From Bacteroidetes bacterium 43-16 (GTDB lineage: Bacteria > Bacteroidota > Bacteroidia > Chitinophagales > Chitinophagaceae), in assembly GCA_001897525.1 (NCBI GenBank), contig MKTB01000008.1, positions 62,001-126,000 on the forward strand: 64,000 nt of DNA, read 5' to 3'. A program made the position numbers and the translations under genes. The notes under the pieces were generated by a model, which worked only from the letters and a program-made list of their open reading frames with translations, did no database searches and was not told the DNA's origin. The stretch's first letter is position 1, and each line of letters begins with the position of its first letter. This document shows, piece by piece, positions 1 through 8,485 of the stretch.

Positions 1-896
<896 letters not shown>

Positions 897-915
897 TTTA
901 AAGGTATTATACATA

Positions 916-956
916 CAACAGGATTGCTGCGAAAGTGGCAATCCTGTTGTGTTTTA
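916..956 (+). terminator. Intrinsic terminator of eno
   Basis: A perfect 12-bp stem (CAACAGGATTGC, 916-927, pairing with 938-949) with a 10-nt loop is followed by TGTTTT, 20 bases after the eno stop codon. Confidence 0.8.
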
Positions 957-1065
957 GGGCCTCTGTACTTCTATTTGTTTAAGTAAAATATGTAATTGTG
1001 GATTTTTAATTTTTTGTGATCAGGCCGATTATTGCTTTAGGCTGCTTATTTTTGGTATAACCTTA

Positions 1066-2604
1066 ATGATCCATCCTATGTCTTTCAAAATAGATATCCA
1101 TTGTCATCCCCAATTGAAGCCCTATGGCCGGGCTCATGCTTATAGCCCTTTGATCCAATCAGAAAATGCGAAGGAGGTAAGCAGCCTTTGGTACAGTTCC
1201 CCTCCGAGTTATGTCGATAAAGCAGCCAATAATTTATTAGGTATCACCCAGTTTCCGCAGGCTAACCTAAGCGCTGCTGCCAAAGCCGATGTACAGGTCA
1301 TGGTAGTGGCTATAGGCTGCATTGAAAAAGGCTTTATCCAGTTTAAAGGCATCGCGGGCTTATTTGAGAAAGTGCTCGTCAACCTGACGGCGGGCTTTGG
1401 GAAGAAAAGAATAGAGGTGCTCAAGAATATGGAGGACTACTGGAGCGATTTTCAACAGGAAGCGGCCTTCATCAGGAGCGGAGAAGGTCGTCCGGTACAA
1501 GTGAATAATCGCTGGATGACTTATAAACTGGTCCGGAACTTCAGCGAATTGAACCGGCTTATAGAACAGAATAAACAGGTGCCTGAGCAAAACACTCCCG
1601 GCCAGCCTGTAACTATAGCCGTTATTCCCTGCGTGGAAGGCCTGCATATATTGAATACCGGCTTAGGCAAGGCGGTTAACCGGGCCGATGTGTTGGCAAA
1701 GCTGAAGGCATTAAAAAATAGTCCTGCCCGGCCCTGGTTTGTATCCATCTGCCATCATTTCTTTAATGATCTTTGCGGTCATGCCCGGAGTTTTAAATCA
1801 CCGATGATCAATACCCTGGACCAGTCTGAGGGTATGGATTCGGGCTTTACAGACTTAGGGAAGGAGGTGCTGGAAGTGCTGTTGAGCGAAGCGGATGGCG
1901 GTCCTGTATTTGTTGACCTGAAACATATGAGCATTGCCGCCCGTACTTATTATATTGATCTCATCAAGCAGCCTAAATATGAGGGAAAAGTGCCGCTCAT
2001 CATCAGTCATGGGGTCTGTAACGGGGCTAAAGATTATACGGCTGGTGGCCCTACACATCAAACGATAGGGAATGATTTTTATGATATTCCATTAAAGAGT
2101 GTGAAGGCCGGTTATGACCGTACCGGTAAACTGATCGATACCAACCAGATCAATTTTTATGATGATGAGATCCTGGATATGATCCGGAGCAAAGGTATCA
2201 TAGGGATACAGCTGGATGAAAGGCGTATCGCCAATGATATGACCTTTAAGAAGCTGAAAAAAACGGCCAATACAGAATACAATGAAAAATTTCAATATAG
2301 TAAACTGGTCTGGCACCAGGTACAGTATATAGCTCAACTGGCCGATCGCCGTGGATTGCCAGGCTGGCACCATATTGCGATCGGTTCCGATTTTGATGGC
2401 ATTGTAGATCCTTTAAACCGTTTCTGGACCCTGGAAGAGTATGGTGCGCTGGAAGAATTCCTGCTGATCCATGCCCGTAACTTTATAGGGGTTAATGTGC
2501 CGCATCCCATGAAGCATCCTGTCAATCAACTGGCTGCGGAAGAAATTGTCCGCCGCATTTTCCGGGAAAATGCCTGGTCTTTTTTCCAGAAATGGTACGG
2601 CTAG
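1066..2604 (+). CDS. M19-type (membrane dipeptidase family) metallopeptidase
   Basis: This is a probable member of peptidase family M19 (renal/membrane dipeptidase), zinc enzymes of the amidohydrolase fold that cleave dipeptides. Visible motifs are the N-terminal metal site IDIHCHP (H12, H14; most relatives have HxD here), VDLKHMS in the position of the usual DLSH segment, LIISHGV, and the signature GSDFDGI at residues 440-446. At 512 residues it is longer than typical members (about 350-420), with extra sequence around residues 100-200. No signal peptide is evident, so it may act in the cytosol. A TAnnTTTG-like -7 element (TATTTTTG, 1047-1054) lies so close to the first ATG that the in-frame ATG at 1078 may be the true start. 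It is not obviously in an operon. Confidence 0.75.
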   Translation: MIHPMSFKIDIHCHPQLKPYGRAHAYSPLIQSENAKEVSSLWYSSPPSYVDKAANNLLGITQFPQANLSAAAKADVQVMVVAIGCIEKGFIQFKGIAGLFEKVLVNLTAGFGKKRIEVLKNMEDYWSDFQQEAAFIRSGEGRPVQVNNRWMTYKLVRNFSELNRLIEQNKQVPEQNTPGQPVTIAVIPCVEGLHILNTGLGKAVNRADVLAKLKALKNSPARPWFVSICHHFFNDLCGHARSFKSPMINTLDQSEGMDSGFTDLGKEVLEVLLSEADGGPVFVDLKHMSIAARTYYIDLIKQPKYEGKVPLIISHGVCNGAKDYTAGGPTHQTIGNDFYDIPLKSVKAGYDRTGKLIDTNQINFYDDEILDMIRSKGIIGIQLDERRIANDMTFKKLKKTANTEYNEKFQYSKLVWHQVQYIAQLADRRGLPGWHHIAIGSDFDGIVDPLNRFWTLEEYGALEEFLLIHARNFIGVNVPHPMKHPVNQLAAEEIVRRIFRENAWSFFQKWYG

Positions 2605-2671
2605 GCTTACTTTATTCAGGTTTTAATTCTTCTGCAATTTTATTTAGATTTGTAGGGTTTAAAATTCCGCT

Positions 2672-3172
2672 ATGCAGCAAACGGTTTACGAAGAAGAAAT
2701 GACCCATAAAGAAAAAGCATTTATTGCGCAACTGCTGGAGCAGGACTCTGTAGGCTATTTCAGGGTGCTGCGCATGATGTTCCTGGTAGCCATAGTGATC
2801 ATTATTATCATCGGGCTGATCGCTTCTTTTGTAAAGCCGGAGAATAAGTTTGAAGAGCAGTTTTCTTTATCTAATTATATCATCGCTTCTACTATTTCCT
2901 TACTGTTTTTACTGGGTATTACTATTTACGGCAAAAAGAAATTTTCGAGGAAGTACCGTGCCGATCTGAAACATGGATTGAAAAGAGTGATCGCATTGAG
3001 CATTCAGCAAAAACAATATGTAGAGCTCTCCCAGACTTTTCATTTTCACTTGAACTACCCCGGCCTCAACAGCATAGAAGTGAGCCTGGAAGATTTTAAG
3101 ACCTTCCATGCAGGGGATACGGTCCACGTGGAATTTGCCAAATACTCTCAAACATATCTGGGATATTTTTAA
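2672..3172 (+). CDS. Small membrane protein of unknown function
   Basis: I do not recognise a family. The 166-residue product has a short charged N-terminus rich in Glu and Lys, a first membrane segment at about residues 35-55 (VAIVIIIIIGLIASF), a second at about 73-90, and then a roughly 75-residue soluble domain that ends in beta-rich sequence. The soluble part carries repeated aromatic/Leu patterns but no catalytic motif that I can see. A candidate -7 element TAGATTTG (2645-2652) sits 20 bases before the ATG, suggesting its own promoter. The gene lies between the M19 peptidase and the TamB-like gene on the same strand. A true gene is likely from its length, membrane pattern and promoter. 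Confidence 0.65.
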   Translation: MQQTVYEEEMTHKEKAFIAQLLEQDSVGYFRVLRMMFLVAIVIIIIIGLIASFVKPENKFEEQFSLSNYIIASTISLLFLLGITIYGKKKFSRKYRADLKHGLKRVIALSIQQKQYVELSQTFHFHLNYPGLNSIEVSLEDFKTFHAGDTVHVEFAKYSQTYLGYF

Positions 3173-3255
3173 ATTGTAGCTATAATTTACATTATCTGCC
3201 TGATATTAAACTATTTTAACAAGCCTTTTGGCTAGCACAGTTCAGTATTTCAAGT

Positions 3256-3263
3256 TATCTTTG
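3256..3263 (+). promoter_or_regulatory. Candidate -7 element for the TamB-like gene
   Basis: TATCTTTG matches the Bacteroidota -7 consensus TAnnTTTG. The nearest upstream TTTTG (3226-3230) is 25 bases away, longer than the usual 17-23 spacing, so support comes mainly from the -7 element. Transcription would begin near 3270, which restricts the translation start to downstream of that point. Confidence 0.4.
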
Positions 3264-3277
3264 GGGCTTTAAATACG

Positions 3278-6200
3278 CTGCTGAAAAAACTCTGGAAAAT
3301 ATCAAAATATGTACTCCTGTCGCTGTCGGTCTTATTGCTGACAGCGATCATCGTTGTACGTATTCCTGCCGTGCAGCAATATGTGGCACAACAGGCTGCT
3401 GGCTGGCTTTCAGAAAAGCTGAAAACTGAAGTGAAAGTTGAAGGCTTCAGCCTCCGATTCCTGGATAAGCTAAGCCTGGATGGCGTTTTCATCCGGGACC
3501 TGAACAAGGATACTTTATTGTACACCGGCCACCTTGAGGTCAATCTTACCGATTGGTTTATTTTTAAAGAAGAAAAAGAATTAAAATACATAGGGCTTAA
3601 AGATGCTTATATCTACCTGAACCGCCCCAAAAATGATTCGGTATGGAATTACCAGTTTATTGCCGATGCTTTTTCCAGTAAAGAAAAAACTACGGATGAC
3701 CAGGGCAACGGATTGAATTTTACACTGAACAAAGCCGTCCTGGAAAATGTACATTTTATTTCCAAAGACCTGTGGTCGGGACAAGACCATGAGGCACATA
3801 TAGGGGAAATGACTGTTGATGTCCGGAAAATGGACCTGCAACAAAGGCAAATCATTATTGATCAGATACTGATCGCAAATGCCAGCTACGGGATGCGCGA
3901 TTATAAGGGTGGAAGGCCCTACAACCTGAAGCCGAAACGCAACCGGGCCATAGATACCACTCCGTTTAACCCGGATGGATGGCAACTGGCACTGCATAAG
4001 ATAGAACTTAAAGACAGCCGTTTCTTCCTGGATAACCCTGATGAGCCTGCCGGGCAGCCGGGCCTGTATGATGAATGGAAGATGGACATACAGCCCATTC
4101 AACTGCGCGCTGAGGATATAAAAATAAACGGGGATACCTTAACCGGGGATTTGAAGTTTTTGTCGGCCAAAGATCGCAGTGGGGTAGAGATCAAAGAAAT
4201 GCGGGCCAAAGTCACGGTGTCGCCCAAGCTCTCTGAATGTAAATCGCTCTACCTGGCCACGAACAATTCGGTACTGCAGGATTATTATGCCATGCACTAC
4301 GACCGCTTCCCGGACTTTATAGACTATATGTCTAAAGTGAAGATGGAAGGGCATTTTAAAGCAGCAGATGTGGCGATGGACGATATCGCCTTTTTTGCAC
4401 CGGAGATGGCTTTGTTCAAAGGTATGCAGGTGCGCCTGGACGGGTACGGTGGCGGTACGGTGGATCAACTTTATGCTGCTAATGTCACGATCAATGATGG
4501 CAGGAGTCAACTGGAAGTGGGCGACTTTCGCATGGAAGGGCTGCCTGATATTGACCGGACGACAATGAGTTTTCAAAATAGTTACCTGAAGACCACGGGA
4601 GCACACCTGATCCATTATTTTCCTGCTATCGCATCGGGCAATGAGCTTAACTGGCTCGCCCTTAAAAATATTACGGCACCTTTTGACCTGCTGGGCAGTG
4701 TAAACAGCTTTAAGGTGAACACTAATATTGAGTCCGGATTAGGGAAGCTGGGTGTGGATGGGAACTTCAGCTACCTGCTGGAAGGCATACCGGAATATGA
4801 TGCAAAGCTCAGGCTCGACCGTTTTGACCTGGGCGCTTTTATGAATACAGACTTGTTGAAGCAGGCGACCGGGAACTTTAATGTGGCCGGTAAACGTTTT
4901 GATCCCGAACAACTCCAGGTAAATACCGAAGGGAAATTTGAATGGATTGAAACGAAATCCTATGCTTTCCACAATTTATCGATCAAAGGTTTGCTGAGCC
5001 CGGGATTATTTGAAGGAAAGTTTGACCTGGAAGATGAAAATGCGGTGCTCAATTTTGAAGGCAGCATCAGGAATTTATTGTCTAAACCGGAAGGGGATAT
5101 AAAAGCAGATATCAAGCACCTGAACTTAAAATCCTTAGGCCTGGTAGAAGATGAAACTACCCTGGCGGGCCTGCTGGAAGGGCATTTCGAAGGCCTGAGC
5201 GTGGAGCAGATGCTGGGAGAGGCTACCTTAAAGCAAATGACCGTAAAGCAGGATGCCGATATTTTAGACATCGATTCTATTTACCTGAAATCACTGGTAG
5301 AAGACGATATCCGCTACCTGTACCTGGGTACCAGTAACCTTTCTGCGCGGCTTTGGGGCGATTACAAGATCGTGGAGCTACCCAAGACACTCAATCATTT
5401 CTTATCCAAATACCTGCCCAATTATTTTAAAGCACCGGCAAAGTATGACCCGGATCAATTGATCTATTTTGATGTAAATGCACAGAATATTACGGATTTA
5501 CTTTCTGTATTCAATAAAGATATACAATTGCCGAAAGGCGGAACGGCAAGCGGTACGCTGAATGCCGCCACGGACCAGGTTGCTGTAGATGCCTTCCTGC
5601 CCGAATTTGTGATGAGTGGCGTGCATATGGACTCTATGTTCGTTAAAGGGACGGGCGGGCAACAGGCCTTTGACATTGCTGCCGGTACTGCTACTTTAGG
5701 ATATGGTGCCAATGTATTCCTCAACAGGCTTAAGGTAAATGCTACCCTGGCCAATAATTTATTGGATTTCAAAATAACCACAGCTACTTTAGATGAGTTT
5801 GGCAATGTAAGCCTGAATGGTAAAGGCGAATTGCTGGGCGATAAGGTGGTGCTTAATATTTTGCCTTCCCAGATATTTGTCAATAACAATACCTGGACCA
5901 TACCTGCCGGCAATGAAATAGTGTACAATGATGGCCGCCTGAATATCGCCAATTTCGAGGTCAATTCAGATGATCAGCATATTTACATCAATAAATCGGG
6001 CAGCCAGGATGATGCCGCTCATATCGAGCTGATCAACCTGGGCATAGCGCCTATGTCGCGCCTGCTGCAGGTAGACCATTTTGTAAGTGGCGGTAAGATC
6101 AACGGAGTGGTAGATGTCGTGCACATCATGGACCATCCTGTTTTTAATTTCTCTTTGTCTTCTAATGATGTGATGGTGCAAAATGAACCGATACAATCGC

Positions 6201-8116
6201 TTAAGCTGGAGGGCCGTTATGAGCAGGGGCAGGGCATGCTTTACCTCGATGAGCAGAGTGGTATAGCAGATAAAGACGGTAAAATGTCGGTAAGCGGTTC
6301 CTGGGCATTGGGGGCACAGAATATAAACGGGATGTCGGGGCTTATTGATTTTGATAAGGCTAACCTGGTGTGGCTGAGCCCCATCTTAAAAGGTTATGTC
6401 AACCAATTGGGAGGCAGGCTCACGGGTAAGGTCGTCCTTACAGGTAATGCGGACAAATTGAATACAGAAGGGCAGCTCCAGTTGCAGCAGGTAACGGCTC
6501 GTCCCGAAGTACTGGGCGAACGCTATACGATCCCTTACGGGCTTGTTCATATTAAATCTGATGAAATAGACCTGGGCAGTCTTGAGCTGCACGATATGCA
6601 GGATAATATAGCCAGGGTGTCCGGGGTGATCCGGCATGAAAACCTGGTCTCTTATGATTTTGATGCTACCGTTAAGAGTGATAAGTTCAGGGTGCTGAAC
6701 CTTGCCGCACCGGAAACGGGGCAGTATTACGGGACCATAGATGCCAAGCTGGATGCCAGGATCACGGGTGCAGCGACAGATATTAAAGTACAGGCTGCTC
6801 TGGAACCTTTGGAGCATTCGAGCCTGGTGATCCCGCTGGATTTTTCGAGTGATGTGGGTACTTACAATTACATCAAGTTCAAGAAAACGGAAGAGCAGCT
6901 TTCTGCCTGGCGTAAAAAGAAATTGAAATTTTCCAATAAATATAATATCCGGATCGATGCGGTGATCAATAATAACCTAAGCACCAATATCGTCATGGAC
7001 CCCAAGACGAATGATGAGCTGTTTTCCAGGGGAGAGGGCAACATCGTGATGGAAATACCTTCTGACGGGGACATTAAACTGAACGGAAATTATAAGATAG
7101 AAAGCGGTCATTATAACTTCGCCTTCCGGCAGATGCAGATACTGAACTACAACAGGGAGTTCAACATCGTGCCGGGCAGTACCATAGTATGGAGTGGCGA
7201 CTTGTATGATGCTCACCTGAACGTTACGGGTATCACTACCGTAAAAGCAAGGTTGTATGACCTCATCGCGAATGAAGTGAACCGGGTAAATCTCTCCCAG
7301 CAGGAGATCGCAGATGCGCAGCTTGCCCAGATCATTAATGTAAGGCTTACCGCCTCCAATACCTTGCAGAACCCTGATATTGCCTTTAAGATAGAGCTTA
7401 CGGAGAACAGGTCTATCGGTACTTATGCTTACCAGAAACTGGAACGTCTTAATACCGATGAAACGCAGTTGCTGAACCAGGTAGCTTCTTTGCTCCTGCT
7501 GGACCAGTTTGCACCACCGGAGGGCTTTATGAACAATACGGCTGCAGTCTCTTCGGGCACACTGAATAATGTAACGGATATCGTATCTTCTGTAGCTTCT
7601 TCTCAACTGACGAACTGGGCCAATAAGCTGTTCCGGGTAGAAGACCTGCACGTGGGGGTACGCTATAAGAATTATAACCTTAATAACAGTTTAAATAATG
7701 GGGGCAGCCCGGGTAGTATCGATTACCTGAACCGGAATGAAGCGAAACTGAGTGTCCGGAAAAACTTCCTCAACAACCGCCTCCTGGTAGATGTCGGGGG
7801 TGTTTATGACTGGGGACGGCCTTCACAGGTAGGTGCCGGAGGTTCTTATACGGCTAACCTGGCCGGGGATTTCATGGCGCAGTACCTGATCCGCAGGGAT
7901 GGCCGGGTGCGCTTTAATATCTTCCGTACCAGTAATTATGATGCCCTGTTCCAGCAAAATATATCCCGTCAGGGTGTGGGGATCTCTTATCGCCGTTCTT
8001 TCAATAATGTCTGGGAACTGTTTGGCCTGGCCAGGAAGGCGCTTGCCAGTGATAGCACGGGCAATACCGATACACTTGCGCCTGCCGTCGCTCCGGTAGA
8101 TACGATCAGTAAATAA
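3278..8116 (+). CDS. TamB-like translocation/assembly module protein
   Basis: This very large protein (about 1612 residues from the proposed start) has the architecture of TamB/AsmA-like envelope proteins: one N-terminal inner-membrane anchor, a long beta-rich periplasmic body that can carry lipid between the membranes, and a C-terminal TamB domain. The body is built of alternating short beta segments typical of a repeating beta-groove. The last 450 residues, including LNYNREFNIVPGSTIVWSG and the barrel-like tail, match the family C-terminus. No in-frame ATG exists at the 5' end. The CTG at 3278 gives MLKKLWKISKYVLLSLSVLL, a typical Lys-rich start plus membrane anchor, with A at -3 and -6. 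The alternative TTG at 3335 would cut the anchor in half. Function is inferred from architecture; the start codon is uncertain. Confidence 0.85.
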   Translation: MLKKLWKISKYVLLSLSVLLLTAIIVVRIPAVQQYVAQQAAGWLSEKLKTEVKVEGFSLRFLDKLSLDGVFIRDLNKDTLLYTGHLEVNLTDWFIFKEEKELKYIGLKDAYIYLNRPKNDSVWNYQFIADAFSSKEKTTDDQGNGLNFTLNKAVLENVHFISKDLWSGQDHEAHIGEMTVDVRKMDLQQRQIIIDQILIANASYGMRDYKGGRPYNLKPKRNRAIDTTPFNPDGWQLALHKIELKDSRFFLDNPDEPAGQPGLYDEWKMDIQPIQLRAEDIKINGDTLTGDLKFLSAKDRSGVEIKEMRAKVTVSPKLSECKSLYLATNNSVLQDYYAMHYDRFPDFIDYMSKVKMEGHFKAADVAMDDIAFFAPEMALFKGMQVRLDGYGGGTVDQLYAANVTINDGRSQLEVGDFRMEGLPDIDRTTMSFQNSYLKTTGAHLIHYFPAIASGNELNWLALKNITAPFDLLGSVNSFKVNTNIESGLGKLGVDGNFSYLLEGIPEYDAKLRLDRFDLGAFMNTDLLKQATGNFNVAGKRFDPEQLQVNTEGKFEWIETKSYAFHNLSIKGLLSPGLFEGKFDLEDENAVLNFEGSIRNLLSKPEGDIKADIKHLNLKSLGLVEDETTLAGLLEGHFEGLSVEQMLGEATLKQMTVKQDADILDIDSIYLKSLVEDDIRYLYLGTSNLSARLWGDYKIVELPKTLNHFLSKYLPNYFKAPAKYDPDQLIYFDVNAQNITDLLSVFNKDIQLPKGGTASGTLNAATDQVAVDAFLPEFVMSGVHMDSMFVKGTGGQQAFDIAAGTATLGYGANVFLNRLKVNATLANNLLDFKITTATLDEFGNVSLNGKGELLGDKVVLNILPSQIFVNNNTWTIPAGNEIVYNDGRLNIANFEVNSDDQHIYINKSGSQDDAAHIELINLGIAPMSRLLQVDHFVSGGKINGVVDVVHIMDHPVFNFSLSSNDVMVQNEPIQSLKLEGRYEQGQGMLYLDEQSGIADKDGKMSVSGSWALGAQNINGMSGLIDFDKANLVWLSPILKGYVNQLGGRLTGKVVLTGNADKLNTEGQLQLQQVTARPEVLGERYTIPYGLVHIKSDEIDLGSLELHDMQDNIARVSGVIRHENLVSYDFDATVKSDKFRVLNLAAPETGQYYGTIDAKLDARITGAATDIKVQAALEPLEHSSLVIPLDFSSDVGTYNYIKFKKTEEQLSAWRKKKLKFSNKYNIRIDAVINNNLSTNIVMDPKTNDELFSRGEGNIVMEIPSDGDIKLNGNYKIESGHYNFAFRQMQILNYNREFNIVPGSTIVWSGDLYDAHLNVTGITTVKARLYDLIANEVNRVNLSQQEIADAQLAQIINVRLTASNTLQNPDIAFKIELTENRSIGTYAYQKLERLNTDETQLLNQVASLLLLDQFAPPEGFMNNTAAVSSGTLNNVTDIVSSVASSQLTNWANKLFRVEDLHVGVRYKNYNLNNSLNNGGSPGSIDYLNRNEAKLSVRKNFLNNRLLVDVGGVYDWGRPSQVGAGGSYTANLAGDFMAQYLIRRDGRVRFNIFRTSNYDALFQQNISRQGVGISYRRSFNNVWELFGLARKALASDSTGNTDTLAPAVAPVDTISK

Positions 8117-8141
8117 GCCAGGATATAGCTGTTTAAGATAA

Positions 8142-8186
8142 AAAAGCGTCAAAAAGGATGAAACCTTTTTGACGCTTTTGTTTTTT
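8142..8186 (+). terminator. Strong intrinsic terminator after the TamB-like gene
   Basis: A perfect 16-bp stem (AAAAGCGTCAAAAAGG, 8142-8157, with 8164-8179) and a 6-nt loop is followed by GTTTTTT. It lies 25 bases after the stop codon. Confidence 0.9.
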
Positions 8187-8189
8187 GCT

Positions 8190-8480
8190 GTGCTGCTGGG
8201 CTTCCAGGGAGCAGCCAGGGAATAACCTTCGGCCTATTAAACCTATAAGGTTTTTGAAACCTTATAGGTTTGGAACGCTTTTATTTTTTATGGTCCTGCT
8301 GAGCTCCGAGGGAGCAGCAAGGGAATAGCCTTCGGTCTATTAAACCTATAAGGTTTTTGAAACCTTATAGGTTTGGAACATTTTATTTTTTTATGGTCCT
8401 GCTGAGCTCCCACGGAGCCGCCAGGGAATAGCCTCCGGTCTATTAAACTTATAAGGTTTTTGAAACCTTATAGGTTGGGA
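8190..8480. repeat. Three 103-bp tandem units, each with a 33-nt palindrome
   Basis: Three palindromes start at 8239, 8342 and 8445, exactly 103 bases apart. Each has 15-bp arms (AAACCTATAAGGTTT and its complement) around a TTG spacer; the third copy has small changes (AAACTTAT and a final G). The DNA between them is also repeated (TGCTGAGCTCC, GGGAATAGCC, TTCGGTCTATT), the first unit being the most diverged. The array fills the space between the convergent TamB-like and leuS genes and ends 6 bases from the leuS stop. The same palindrome recurs at 31594. No open reading frame is apparent, so this is a non-coding palindromic repeat family. Confidence 0.9.
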
Positions 8481-8485
8481 ACATA

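Noticed and set aside
6977-7651. 224-codon minus-strand open frame inside the TamB-like gene
   Set aside because: Antisense to a clear gene, no motif, and no promoter or start context.
8239-8477. CRISPR array
   Set aside because: Three regularly spaced palindromes look array-like, but the spacers are about 70 bases, repeated among themselves, and no cas gene is present. It is a tandem duplication of one unit.
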